NCBI RefSeq assembly: GCF_014145225.1
Contig: NZ_JABVCQ010000011.1
Coordinates: forward strand, 1-64,000
Source of the DNA: Thiospirillum jenense
GTDB lineage: Bacteria; Pseudomonadota; Gammaproteobacteria; Chromatiales; Chromatiaceae
DNA length: 64,000 bases
Reading direction: 5' to 3'
In this document: positions 56,817 to 64,000 of the stretch, in pieces
How the letters are laid out: each line of letters begins with the position of its first letter
Numbering within the stretch: position 1 is the first letter of the stretch
The notes under the pieces: generated by a model
Seen by the model: the letters and a program-made list of their open reading frames with translations, nothing else
Told to the model about the DNA's origin: nothing
Database searches by the model: none
Program-made: the position numbers and the translations under genes

Positions 56817-58391
56817 TCACCGCCCGAAATGCGCTTTGGCGTCATACAGCGTCTCAACCGTAATCACCGCCAACCCGCGCTCGCGGGCGAACTGCTCGGT
56901 ATTCCGCCGCGCTTTACCACGCACGAAAAACGGAATTTTGCGCAATTCCTGCTCGGCATCCGCTTGCCACTGCGGCGTGTCGGATGACGAGTCGGGCGCA
57001 GCGGCGACTGGCGCAGGTGACGACGCACCCGCGTTAATGTCCACCGCCGCAGCGCCAGCATTGATCGGGGGCGCGGGCGGGGCGTGATCGTGAAACTCGC
57101 TGTCCTCGCGGAACATCGTAATCAAATGCTCCTCCAGCCCCATCATCAACGGATGCACCCAAGTATCAAAAATGACGTTCGCGCCTTCAAAACCCATCTG
57201 CGGCGCGTAACGAGCGGGAAAATCCTGCACATGCACCGGCGCTGACATCACCGCGCACGGAATACCGAGCCGCTTGGCGATGTGCCGCTCCATCTGCGTT
57301 CCCAGCACCAACTCCGGTTGCAACGCCGCGACCTGCGCCTCGACCTGCAAATAATCATCGGTAATCAGCGCCTCGACGCCGTACTGCTCCGCCGCGGCGC
57401 GCACCTCGCGGGCAAACTCGCGGCTGTAAGTGCCTAATCCCACAACAGTAAATCCCAATTCCTCGGTAGCGATGCGGGCGGCGGCGGTGACGTGCGTGGC
57501 GTCACCAAAAATAAACACGCGCTTGCCGGTCAAATAGGTCGAGTCCACCGAGCGCGAGTACCACGGCAACCGCGTTTTGGCAGCAGCGAGTGCTGGCGCG
57601 GGGTCAATGCCGATCACTTGGGCGACTTCGGTGATGAAATCCCGCGTCGCGCCGACACCGATGGGCACGGTGCGCACCCACGGCTGCCGAAACATCCGTT
57701 CGAGCCACACGCAGGTGCTGTGCGCGACTTCGGGGTACAGGCAGATGTTGAAATCGGCGTTGGGAATGCGCAGCAAATCGGCGGGCGTGGCACCGGCGGG
57801 CGCGATCACGTTGACCGCGACGCCGAGACTGTCGAGTAACCGCCGCACTTCGGTGATGTCGTCACGGCAGCGAAAACCGAGCGCGGTGGGGCCGAGTAAA
57901 TTGGCGAGCGGCTGGCGCCCGTTGAATGGCGAATGATTCACCGGTGAATGACCGCGTAATAAATGCCGCACGAGCGTATGAAATGTTTCACTCGCGCCCC
58001 AATTCTCTTTACGCGAAAACGCCGGTAATTCGAGCGGCACGACGGGAATGGGTAAACCCATACCCTGCGCTAATGCACCGGGTTGATCTTGTAATAATTC
58101 AGCCGTGCAGGCTTCACCAATTAACATGACCTGCGGTTGAAAACGATCATAGGTCGCTTGCAAGCGCGTTTTGAATAATTCGGCTGTGTCACCACCTAAA
58201 TCCCGCGCTTGAAAAGTTGTATAACTGACCGGCGGGCGCTCGGCGCTACGGGTAATCATGGTGAATAATAAATCGGCGTAGCTGTCGCCGACGGGGGCGT
58301 GTAATACGCAATGCACCGCGTCCATTGATGCGGCAATGCGCATCGCGCCGATGTGCGGGGGGCCTTCATACGTCCAAACGGTGAGTTCCAT
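56817..58391 (-). CDS. bchB: Light-independent protochlorophyllide reductase subunit B
   Basis: A 524-residue subunit of the dark-operative reductase that makes chlorophyllide in the dark; BchNB is the nitrogenase-like catalytic part. The N-terminus [20 protein letters not shown], the [13 protein letters not shown] block, [23 protein letters not shown] and the late [27 protein letters not shown] are diagnostic. The C-terminal PCP-reductase-like domain ([25 protein letters not shown]) is present, joined by an Ala/Pro-rich linker of about 35 residues. No bchN, bchL or other photosynthesis gene is adjacent. Third-position GC is high in the 3' two thirds and lower in the first 430 bp. Confidence 0.95.
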   Translation of the reverse strand: MELTVWTYEGPPHIGAMRIAASMDAVHCVLHAPVGDSYADLLFTMITRSAERPPVSYTTFQARDLGGDTAELFKTRLQATYDRFQPQVMLIGEACTAELLQDQPGALAQGMGLPIPVVPLELPAFSRKENWGASETFHTLVRHLLRGHSPVNHSPFNGRQPLANLLGPTALGFRCRDDITEVRRLLDSLGVAVNVIAPAGATPADLLRIPNADFNICLYPEVAHSTCVWLERMFRQPWVRTVPIGVGATRDFITEVAQVIGIDPAPALAAAKTRLPWYSRSVDSTYLTGKRVFIFGDATHVTAAARIATEELGFTVVGLGTYSREFAREVRAAAEQYGVEALITDDYLQVEAQVAALQPELVLGTQMERHIAKRLGIPCAVMSAPVHVQDFPARYAPQMGFEGANVIFDTWVHPLMMGLEEHLITMFREDSEFHDHAPPAPPINAGAAAVDINAGASSPAPVAAAPDSSSDTPQWQADAEQELRKIPFFVRGKARRNTEQFARERGLAVITVETLYDAKAHFGR

Positions 58392-58460
58392 AGTGAATTT
58401 CTATTACTTCGGATCGTTGTTAATTAACTAGGACTGAAACCTATCCGCTAGGTAGTATTA

Positions 58461-59342
58461 TCAGCCATAGTGTCGCTTGCGGTGACAGTTCGGGCACAAT
58501 GCTACAACATTATCTATTGTGTCTTCCCCGCCTTCTTTTAATGGAATGATGTGATGCACTTCAAGAAATGGCATGTTCGTCTTTTTGGATATGAATGGCG
58601 CATCTTTGTTACAATCGTGGCATACACCCTCAGCCTCTCGTAGAGCATAGGCTGCAACTTTCGGATCACGTTTGAACCGATTCACCAGCACTTCTATTTG
58701 TGATGGTTGTCTATTTCCTTCTGGCTCTGTTATCTCTCCATTTTTCAATACTGTTTCGACTTCATTATTAAATATATCGTCGTCAGAGAGTAACGACAAG
58801 ATTCTTTGCAAAACTGCATTGTTTTTTTCAATACAGCCTTGCTTTATAGCAAGTGCTATAACTTTTTCTAAAGCTAGCCTCTCGACTTCGTAGAAATTAT
58901 TTTGCCCCCACCGACGATCGTTCTCAATGTTTTCTATTGCATCAGACAATGGAAAGTTAAAAGGCAATGAGAATGATTCGAGGCAAGTGTAATGGTAAGT
59001 TAACATGTTACTATCGGGGCGAAGCTTTTCTCCAACGTATACGCATCCCGCCTGAATACCAAATATTTTGTTTCCACCTTCTATTGCTCTGCCTGTCTTT
59101 CCATGCGTTTTTCTCGTTATTGTAATCAAAACAAAGTCTTTTGATTCTTTCACTTTATTCAACGGACTCGGTGGTAAATATCCCTTTACTAAACCGGATT
59201 CGGACATAAAATTGACCGCTTCATAAAACCAGTCTATTCCAGCATTGTTGCATATTCTTCTTTTTTCCTCCTCAGTTGGATAACTAGAATATGGCGTACC
59301 AAGCCGCAAATCTGGAATCAATCGCACAGCAAATATGTCCAT
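58461..59342 (-). CDS. HNH endonuclease family protein
   Basis: A 293-residue protein with a C-terminal HNH nuclease: LEVHHIIPLKEGGEDTIDNVVALCPNCHRKRHYG with zinc-ligand pairs CHDC and CPNC. The N-terminal 200 residues are not recognised but resemble DNA-binding/sensor parts of McrA-like modification-dependent restriction enzymes. It begins just downstream of the repeat at 59.4 kb, whose promoter-like hexamers point toward it. Its lower GC and lack of orthologous context suggest transfer. Start ATG 59342 is preceded by GGGTG. Confidence 0.8.
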   Translation of the reverse strand: MDIFAVRLIPDLRLGTPYSSYPTEEEKRRICNNAGIDWFYEAVNFMSESGLVKGYLPPSPLNKVKESKDFVLITITRKTHGKTGRAIEGGNKIFGIQAGCVYVGEKLRPDSNMLTYHYTCLESFSLPFNFPLSDAIENIENDRRWGQNNFYEVERLALEKVIALAIKQGCIEKNNAVLQRILSLLSDDDIFNNEVETVLKNGEITEPEGNRQPSQIEVLVNRFKRDPKVAAYALREAEGVCHDCNKDAPFISKKTNMPFLEVHHIIPLKEGGEDTIDNVVALCPNCHRKRHYG

Positions 59343-59390
59343 AGATTTTTCACCCAAGTGAAGTTAATGTTAACAACGCAGATCGATCTG

Positions 59391-59460
59391 ACATAATCAA
59401 CCCAACACCAAACAAAATCAACCGCCGCGTGGTGTCGCATTGCTAATCAGCAACAACACA
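59391..59460 (-). repeat. Shared repeat, copy 1, with promoter-like hexamers
   Basis: On the minus strand TTGATT (59416-59421) and GATTAT (59393-59398) are separated by 17 bases inside a sequence ending in a GGTGT box and a small TTGCT/AGCAA hairpin. Near-identical blocks occur at 60,051-60,107 and 60,561-60,627 and, with a deletion, at 61,637-61,708. The promoter-like pair points to the HNH gene. Confidence 0.75.
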
Positions 59461-59508
59461 CTAATGCAATCAAAGCACAGGCATCAAGCAGGTATCCATT
59501 CATCCGCG

Positions 59509-59718
59509 TTATTCTCGATCAATTTCTTGCTGTTTAGCGGCAATGAAATCATCCACACTTGACAACATCCCGCGCATTGTCCCTTTAATTGCGGAGCCGG
59601 GCAGCATTGCTGGTCGCGGCAAACGCAAAATAACGAGGTATTCATTGTGATTAAACACGACCGGCTCTAAAGGTTGAATCACGCCGTTTTGGCAAATTGC
59701 TTCAATTGCTTGATACAT
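59509..59718 (-). CDS. AF2212/DUF104-like antitoxin
   Basis: A 69-residue protein beginning MYQAIEAICQNGVIQPLEPVVFNHNEYLVILRLPRP, the pattern of small beta-rich antitoxin-like proteins, followed by a helical tail that would bind a toxin. ATG 59718 has GAGG 6 bases upstream. A partly deleted copy is at 61,743-61,917. It follows the antitoxin-like gene at 59,800-60,006 by 82 bp, so the two may be one unit; no toxin is seen next to it. Confidence 0.65.
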   Translation of the reverse strand: MYQAIEAICQNGVIQPLEPVVFNHNEYLVILRLPRPAMLPGSAIKGTMRGMLSSVDDFIAAKQQEIDRE

Positions 59719-59799
59719 CACTGACCTCACTGTTTATATCGGCAGTCGCAAATTAGGTTGCGTTGATGCAACTCATTCAACACAATTTGATCGCATAGA

Positions 59800-60006
59800 T
59801 CACACGATTTTTCCTGTCTTAATGTCAGTGACAGCCTGCTCGAAATCTATCACTTCAATATTGGCTTCATGTCTCGCTTGGTCATAAGCCTTAATATCAT
59901 CAAGCTCTTCTAATTCTTCAACTATTTCTCTCCATTCAGAGTACGGAATGATGACAGACCGCGTGTTTGAATTTTCGTCTAAAATATATTCTGCATGTAC
60001 ATTCAT
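59800..60006 (-). CDS. Phd/RelB-like antitoxin
   Basis: A 68-residue acidic protein: MNVHAEYILDENSNTRSVIIPYSEWREIVEELEELDDIKAYDQA. The pattern of a short beta N-terminus and a Glu/Asp-rich helix matches antitoxins of the Phd/YefM or RelB type that pair with RelE toxins. No RelE gene follows. AGGG lies upstream of the ATG. It is directly downstream of repeat copy 2. Confidence 0.65.
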   Translation of the reverse strand: MNVHAEYILDENSNTRSVIIPYSEWREIVEELEELDDIKAYDQARHEANIEVIDFEQAVTDIKTGKIV

Positions 60007-60050
60007 AATACCATTACCCTAAATGATTACAACAATGTAGATTAGCTTGA

Positions 60051-60107
60051 TACAATCAACCCAAAACCAAATAAAATCAACCGCCGCGTGGTGTTACAAC
60101 AACATTG
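60051..60107 (-). repeat. Shared repeat, copy 2, with promoter-like hexamers
   Basis: Same core as copy 1, including CAACC/AAACCAAA and the CCGCCGCGTGGTGT block. The minus-strand hexamers are TTGATT and GATTGT, 17 bases apart, pointing to the antitoxin-like gene ending at 59,800. It begins one base from the hicA stop. Confidence 0.72.
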
Positions 60108-60296
60108 TCATTTAATTGGTTTAACGCCGAGGTCTTTGCAGATTTTAACCATCAGAACATCATCAATTTCAGTGTGTCGCGGTATAGATGAACGCTTGTT
60201 TTGATCGGGATTCCACCACCATGAATGATTTCCACCTTCACGGAGAAGTTCACACCTTTGCGAGCGCAAATACTTTACAAATGCGCTGCGTTTCAT
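60108..60296 (-). CDS. hicA: HicA toxin
   Basis: A 62-residue mRNA interferase-like protein with the double-stranded-RNA-binding-like fold: VKYLRSQRCELLREGGNHSWWWNPDQNKRSSIPRHTEIDD, in which His of GGNHSWW is the catalytic residue. Overlaps its hicB by ATGA (4 bp). The toxin follows the antitoxin here, the reverse of the common hicAB order. Confidence 0.87.
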   Translation of the reverse strand: MKRSAFVKYLRSQRCELLREGGNHSWWWNPDQNKRSSIPRHTEIDDVLMVKICKDLGVKPIK

Positions 60297-60514
60297 ACAG
60301 CGATGTGTTCTTCGGTGTAATTTACACCGGCGGCAGCAATCGCATCCGTTCGGTTGAATTCAATCGCTTCTTGCAGCGTAATACGCAACGTGTTTAATAA
60401 CGCTTCACGGGTTTTTTCTTGACAATTAACACCGGGTATTTCTTCAATCCAGCCAATCCACCAATCACCATTTTGTTTAATGACGGCAGTGTAATTCGCA
60501 TACATAAATGACAT
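60293..60514 (-). CDS. hicB: HicB-type antitoxin
   Basis: A 73-residue protein with YTAVIKQNGDWWIGWIEEIPGVNCQEKTREALLNTLRITLQEAI, the HicB fold without a DNA-binding C-terminal domain. It overlaps hicA by 4 bp and is directly downstream of repeat copy 3. The ATG at 60514 is very close to AGGAA; ATG 60505 lies 11 bases away, so the true start is undecided. Confidence 0.85.
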   Translation of the reverse strand: MSFMYANYTAVIKQNGDWWIGWIEEIPGVNCQEKTREALLNTLRITLQEAIEFNRTDAIAAAGVNYTEEHIAV

Positions 60515-60560
60515 GTTCCTGATAATTTTTTAGGTATTTTGAATAACGTAAATTGGATTG

Positions 60561-60627
60561 ACATAATCAACCCAATACCAAATAAAACCAACCGCCGCAT
60601 AATGTTGAATTGCCAATCGGCAGCAAA
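60561..60627 (-). repeat. Shared repeat, copy 3, with promoter-like hexamers
   Basis: Same block as copies 1 and 2 (CATAATCAACCCAATACC ... CAACCGCCGCAT) followed by a TTGCC/GGCA hairpin. The minus-strand hexamers point to hicB-hicA. Confidence 0.72.
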
Positions 60628-60644
60628 TCAATTGACCGCTCTGT

Positions 60645-60875
60645 TCAACCAATATGCTCACGCAAAAATTCCGGCGCAAAATCCGCACCATTACTCCACG
60701 CTAATGTATGTCCTTCTAATTTGAAAGACTTAAAAAATGCAATGTTTTTTAGCGGTTCAAATATTTCACCATACAATTCTGAAGATAAATCGATGATGCC
60801 AGTCGCGCCATCATTAAAAAACAAGCGCACTTTGTACTCTTCAATATATTCAGCATGATTGACATGAATAAACAT
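60645..60875 (-). CDS. DUF2442-family protein
   Basis: A 76-residue protein: YKVRLFFNDGATGIIDLSSELYGEIFEPLKNIAFFKSFKLEGHTLAWSNGADFAPEFL. This is the DUF2442 pattern, small beta-rich proteins usually encoded next to DUF4160 and treated as toxin-antitoxin partners. It follows the DUF4160 gene by 2 bp. Confidence 0.85.
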   Translation of the reverse strand: MFIHVNHAEYIEEYKVRLFFNDGATGIIDLSSELYGEIFEPLKNIAFFKSFKLEGHTLAWSNGADFAPEFLREHIG

Positions 60876-60877
60876 TT

Positions 60878-61135
60878 TTACTCCAGTGGTTCAATCTTAG
60901 ACAATGGTTTTCTGTGTGCTGCGGCTTCCCAATTTGCCATCAATTCGCCCTGATGTAACACATACCAATCGAGCACCACAGTCAATGCTCTTCTTGGAAA
61001 TCTACCTGTGACAATCCCCGTTTCAATCTCAACAGTGATTTCGTACTCACCATATTCTGCATGAAAATGTGGCGGCGCATGTTCACGCATGTACATGCGT
61101 ATAATAATTCCAAGAAACCGGCTAATTTCGGGCAT
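60878..61135 (-). CDS. DUF4160-family protein
   Basis: An 85-residue protein with MPEISRFLGIIIRMYMREHAPPHFHAEYGEYEITVEI, the signature of DUF4160, which accompanies DUF2442 in a two-gene module of unknown or toxin-antitoxin function. ATG 61135 gives the family N-terminus; the TTG upstream is less likely. Confidence 0.85.
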   Translation of the reverse strand: MPEISRFLGIIIRMYMREHAPPHFHAEYGEYEITVEIETGIVTGRFPRRALTVVLDWYVLHQGELMANWEAAAHRKPLSKIEPLE

Positions 61136-61174
61136 TCGTTTTTTCTTTAGCGGCAAGTCAATTTACATTGAAGA

Positions 61175-61414
61175 TCAAGCAAATTCTACCAACTTTTCAA
61201 CAACTCTTTTATCATAAGTGGGCGCAGGTAACGGACTGCCATCACTTCGCCATAACTCCAACCATTCATTCACGATGTCACACAATTCTGCATAAACTGC
61301 TTTTTCATCATTCCCGTGACAACACGGGCCAATCACCCCCGGACATTGACCAATAAAACATTGATCTTCATCTGACCAAGCAACACTTTTTAAGTATTTT
61401 GCACTATCATTCAT
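61175..61414 (-). CDS. HicB-like antitoxin next to broken hicA
   Basis: A 79-residue protein of the HicB-like type (YLKSVAWSDEDQCFIGQCPGVIGPCCHGNDEKAVYAELCDIVNEWLELW), ending in a Pro-rich tail. ATG overlaps the stop of the upstream hicA pseudogene (ATGA), showing they were an operon. It would be an antitoxin now left without active toxin. Confidence 0.75.
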   Translation of the reverse strand: MNDSAKYLKSVAWSDEDQCFIGQCPGVIGPCCHGNDEKAVYAELCDIVNEWLELWRSDGSPLPAPTYDKRVVEKLVEFA

Positions 61415-61605
61415 TGTTTGGTCTCTTTAATCTTTTGCTGTACTTTGCGCTCTTGATAAATTTTTGCATCATCACCGAATTAACCTGAGAGTGTCATGCT
61501 TACTCCAGAAGGGTGCTGAAAATTGCGGTGACTGCCTTTACCACCACGATTACAAAAGCCTGCTTTTTCAAGATCACGCAGCAATTCTATAATTTTGCGT
61601 GGCAC
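61411..61605 (-). pseudogene. HicA toxin gene with in-frame stop
   Basis: The frame from GTG 61605 reads VPRKIIELLRDLEKAGFCNRGGKGSHRNFQHPSGVSMTLSG, then TAA at 61480-61482, then FGDDAKIYQERKVQQKIKETKQ and a TGA overlapping the hicB-like start. Both sides match HicA, including the catalytic GKGSHRNF. A single base change created the stop. The upstream start region is uncertain. Confidence 0.78.
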
Positions 61606-61636
61606 AGAGTTAATACCTAAAATCGCTTTATTGAAT

Positions 61637-61708
61637 GTAATCAAACAAAATCAAACATCGCGTGGCGTTGCATTGCCAGATAGCGGCAACACACTCAATA
61701 CAATCAAG
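61637..61708 (-). repeat. Shared repeat, copy 4 (partly deleted)
   Basis: Matches copy 1 in its AATCAAACAAAATCAA and CGCGTGG-GT-GCATTGC parts but lacks the central CCCAACACCA, so the promoter-like spacing is lost. It continues into the duplicate of the antitoxin gene, showing that copy 1 with its antitoxin and copy 4 with its antitoxin fragment were duplicated together. Confidence 0.65.
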
Positions 61709-61742
61709 GTACAGGCATCAAGCAGGTATCCATTCATCCGCT

Positions 61743-61917
61743 TTATTCTCGATCAATCTCTTGTTGTTTAGCAGTAACGAAATCATCCACACTGGACAAC
61801 ATCCCGCGCATTGCTCCTTTAATTGCAGAGTCGGGCAGCATTGCTGGTCGCGGCAAACGCAAAGTAACGAGGTGTTCGTTGTGATTAAACACGACCGGCT
61901 CTAAAGGCGTGAATCAC
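61743..61917 (-). pseudogene. Fragment of duplicated AF2212-like antitoxin
   Basis: The C-terminal 55 codons match the gene at 59,509-59,718 with scattered substitutions (MLPDSAIKGAMRGMLSSVDDF). The first 15 codons are missing, a one-base insertion shifts the frame near 61,910, and a piece of the IS630-type element follows directly. Confidence 0.8.
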
Positions 61918-61923
61918 ATCAAT

Positions 61924-61987
61924 AACGAGGCTTTTTATAAACATAACCAAGACGCCGGAGTACAGCCGAAAACCTGATTCAGTGGTG
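61924..61987. mobile_element. IS630 relic: transposase fragment joined to element end
   Basis: 61,924-61,967 matches 25,107-25,146 of the transposase gene (AACGAGGCTTTTTATAAACA and what follows), and 61,967-61,987 matches 25,564-25,583, the right end of the element. About 400 bp between them are deleted. TA follows at 61,988-61,989 as at the intact element. Confidence 0.72.
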
Positions 61988-62020
61988 TATAGTTGCATTG
62001 ATATAATTCAGGTAATTCAG

Positions 62021-63571
62021 TCATCTTTTAACAATCTCGTTTTCAATTTGTGCCATCATCGCCTGACATTCGGTGAATAACTGTTGCCGATCCCATTTCC
62101 CCGACGGTAATAATGGCAATTGGTCACGCTGAATAAATACTCGCGGCCGCTGCACCGGTCGTAAATGCGCACGACTCCATTGCATCAATTCATCTGGTGC
62201 CGCGCTCCCCGTATAGAACGCGAATAATTGCCCACCCCAGTCTGGCGCGGGTATTCCTAATACGACGCACGCCATCACACCTGCGATTTTTAATAACTGT
62301 TGTTCAATAGCCGCCGGCCAAATATTCATGCCCGCAATGACGATGCAATCATCCGCCCGCCCGAGAATTTGTAGCGTGTTATTTGGCAATTGACACGCCA
62401 CATCCGCCGTCGTAAACCAGCCATCTTGATTAAGACCAATCCCCGGCCGGCGCTCGGGCGTGGCATAACCGGCCATTAAAATAGCGCCGTGAATTTGTAA
62501 TGGTTGAGGTGATTGATCGAGATTGCATGGCGGGCAAGCGTAATTCAGCAACGGCAATGGGTGGTAATCATTTGTGGTGATTAAATCATCGCTGTTGTTT
62601 AATTGCTGGTTGGATAAATCCCCCCTACCCCCCTTTTGCAAAGAGGGGAATACTTCTTCCCCCCCTCTAATAAAGGGGGGTAGAGGCGATTTAATCAAAG
62701 AAGGCAGGGAAGATTTGATCAAGTCGGGCGCGGGGGACAAATCAGGCAATGGTGATTTTATTAATACCTGACTGGCACATAATGAAAAAGTCTCGGTCAT
62801 GCCATAACTCAAATGCAATGGCCAACCGGCGGTTAATGCCCGCTGTGCTAATGAATACTCCAATGCTTGCCCACCAATTAACACCGCTTGCAAACTCGCG
62901 GGCGGCGCGGCGTTTAATTCTAATAACCGCGCCAGCATGATCGGCACGAGCGACAGGTGGGTGATGGCGTGATCGTGTAACGCCGCGTTGACCTCGGTTG
63001 GAACAAATTGTGGCTGTAATACCACTGTTGCACCGGCCACAGCGCAGCGGTAACTGATCGCCAAGCCGCCGACGTGTTGCATGGGTAAACAACACAGCCA
63101 GCGGTCGCTGTGGTGTAAATGTAACCGTTCATTGACGGCGCGGGCTGAGGCTAAAATGCTACTGCGGCGAAAAAGTGCCAATTTAGGCGCACCGCTGCTG
63201 CCGCTGGTGCTGACGACGGCGGTGAGCGGATCATCAATTGACCACGCGGCCGCGTTAGTACTGGGTGGATTAAGTCCGGTGGTAATTAATTGGTGTGTCT
63301 CAGATTGCCAACACCATTCGACCGCCGCGGTGGTCAGCCACTGGTCGCGAGTCGCGGACGCCACAGTGTGACTAATCGGCAACAATACGGCGTTGAGTCG
63401 AGCAAGCGCATGTAGCATGACAACCACATCTGCGGTGCCAGCGGGCGTCAATACCACCTGTCCGGCGCGCAATCCCTGCTGGCGTAACAACTGGCAACGC
63501 GCCGCAACTTGCTCGGCTAAGTCGTTGTAATGTAAAGTAAAATTAGCAGTCAGCACTGCCGGCGTTGTCAT
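62021..63571 (-). CDS. menE: MenE-like acyl-CoA synthetase
   Basis: An adenylate-forming enzyme of about 516 residues from the proposed ATG at 63571. P-loop STSGSSGAPK, the YGMTE block (LSYGMTETFSLC), GWFTTADVA, GRADDCIVIAGMN and the catalytic Lys in PSGKWDR are all present. O-succinylbenzoate-CoA ligase of menaquinone synthesis is the best guess from length and sequence, but no other men gene is here. Upstream coding-like sequence (RAAALATAQVKAF) continues in frame across the fur gene end, so the start could be earlier. An insert of about 65 residues after the YGMTE region is encoded by repeats and by the palindrome at 62,616-62,692. Confidence 0.75.
   Translation of the reverse strand: MTTPAVLTANFTLHYNDLAEQVAARCQLLRQQGLRAGQVVLTPAGTADVVVMLHALARLNAVLLPISHTVASATRDQWLTTAAVEWCWQSETHQLITTGLNPPSTNAAAWSIDDPLTAVVSTSGSSGAPKLALFRRSSILASARAVNERLHLHHSDRWLCCLPMQHVGGLAISYRCAVAGATVVLQPQFVPTEVNAALHDHAITHLSLVPIMLARLLELNAAPPASLQAVLIGGQALEYSLAQRALTAGWPLHLSYGMTETFSLCASQVLIKSPLPDLSPAPDLIKSSLPSLIKSPLPPFIRGGEEVFPSLQKGGRGDLSNQQLNNSDDLITTNDYHPLPLLNYACPPCNLDQSPQPLQIHGAILMAGYATPERRPGIGLNQDGWFTTADVACQLPNNTLQILGRADDCIVIAGMNIWPAAIEQQLLKIAGVMACVVLGIPAPDWGGQLFAFYTGSAAPDELMQWSRAHLRPVQRPRVFIQRDQLPLLPSGKWDRQQLFTECQAMMAQIENEIVKR
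62616..62692. repeat. C/G-rich palindromic repeat inside menE-like gene
   Basis: The outer arms (62,616-62,636 and 62,672-62,692) are inverted repeats matching at 19 of 21 positions; an inner pair AGAGGGG/CCCCTCT nests within. It encodes part of a Ser-Pro-Leu-Pro-Pro-Phe/Lys-Gly-Gly-Arg-Gly peptide in frame. A related element is in pheT. Confidence 0.8.
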
Positions 63572-63629
63572 GGAGACCGTCGCCGGCGGCCAGAACGCCT
63601 TGACCTGCGCCGTTGCCAACGCGGCCGCC

Positions 63630-64000
63630 CTAATGCTGTTGGCGACGGCAGTCGATGCAGCTGCCGTACAACACCAGTGCGTGGCCTTGCAATTCAAATC
63701 CGTGTTGCGCGGCGATGGCGACTTGACGCTGTTCGATCACTTCGTCGGTAAATTCAACCACTGTGCCACATTCGACACAGATCAGGTGATCATGATGCTG
63801 CCCGCGATTGAGTTCAAACAGCGACTGTCCGGTGTCGAAATGATGCCGCAGCACCAGCCCGGCCTGCTCAAATTGCGTCAAAACACGGTACACCGTCGCC
63901 AATCCAATGTCATCACCCGCGAGTTGCAGCGCCTGATGAATAGCTTCAGCACTCAAATGATGCGATGGTTGTGTGGCGAGCAAGTTGAGAATTTTGACAC
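63630..64000 (-). CDS. fur: Fur-family regulator, partial
   Basis: The C-terminal 123 codons of a Fur-type repressor; the 5' end lies beyond the window. HLSAEAIHQALQLAGDDIGLATVYRVLTQFEQAGLVLRHHF is the winged helix, HHDHLICVECGTVVEF and the GSCIDC tail carry metal-binding His and Cys pairs. It is the gammaproteobacterial Fur type rather than Zur or PerR by the DIGLATVYR segment. The candidate Fur box before feoA fits a Fur in this genome. Its end overlaps the possible N-terminus of the menE-like gene. Confidence 0.93.
   Translation of the reverse strand, partial: VKILNLLATQPSHHLSAEAIHQALQLAGDDIGLATVYRVLTQFEQAGLVLRHHFDTGQSLFELNRGQHHDHLICVECGTVVEFTDEVIEQRQVAIAAQHGFELQGHALVLYGSCIDCRRQQH

Noticed and set aside
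59391-61708. Integron cassette array (attC sites)
   Set aside because: The repeats lack recognisable RYYYAAC/GTTRRRY core pairs, no intI is present and the cassettes hold several genes each.
59391-61708. CRISPR array
   Set aside because: Only four diverged copies spaced by whole genes; no regular short spacers and no cas genes.

Overview
The window looks like the chromosome of a phototrophic gammaproteobacterium, most plausibly a purple sulfur bacterium of moderate GC. The evidence is a BchB subunit of the dark-operative protochlorophyllide reductase, NifV homocitrate synthase, a HypF hydrogenase maturase, a HycG/HyfI-like hydrogenase subunit, FabA, FeoABC, cytochrome bd (CydABX) and gamma-type gene orders (thrS-infC-rpmI-rplT-pheS-pheT-ihfA-MerR). 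The species assignment is an inference; no rRNA is present.

Layout. 0-10 kb: lipoprotein hydrolase, metallophosphoesterase, PaaK-like ligase, YadGH-type ABC exporter, guanylate kinase, nifV, queF and a membrane glycosyltransferase. 10-24.4 kb: degenerate EAL-GGDEF protein, MarR regulator with a membrane protein, feoABC behind a Fur-like palindrome, fabA, a DUF971-MoaD-like fusion, nucleoside transporter, orphan hydrogenase subunit, secF, mgtE, a secreted protein and an HPP membrane protein. 24.4-31.1 kb is accessory: a decayed IS630-type element, an antitoxin relic, a glycosyltransferase, a BRO-type antirepressor, a 130-bp palindromic region and an MmeI-like restriction-modification enzyme. 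31.1-42.3 kb is the translation block with tRNA-Val and tRNA-Pro, ihfA and hypF; pheS and pheT are separated by an antitoxin relic. 42.3-46.4 kb: a minus-strand operon of a phosphate-binding-like protein, a porin-like protein and a GGDEF-EAL protein. 46.6-51.6 kb: a surface-polysaccharide cluster (flippase, ATP-grasp/LMW-phosphatase fusion, sulfotransferase, glycosyltransferase). 51.7-54.6 kb: cydABX. 54.8-62 kb: a second accessory zone with a methylase-nuclease fusion, solitary bchB, an HNH nuclease and a chain of toxin-antitoxin-type modules, most of them preceded by a shared repeat. 62-64 kb: menE-like ligase and the 3' part of a fur-type gene.

The most unusual signals are (1) the minus-strand chain of small toxin-antitoxin-like units between 59.3 and 62.0 kb, punctuated by four copies of a 55-70 bp repeat that carries promoter-like hexamers; (2) related C-rich/G-rich palindromes inserted in frame in pheT and in the menE-like gene; (3) an IS630-type element whose five nonsense codons all fall where Gln is plausible; (4) several domain fusions; and (5) abrupt changes of base composition inside single genes.
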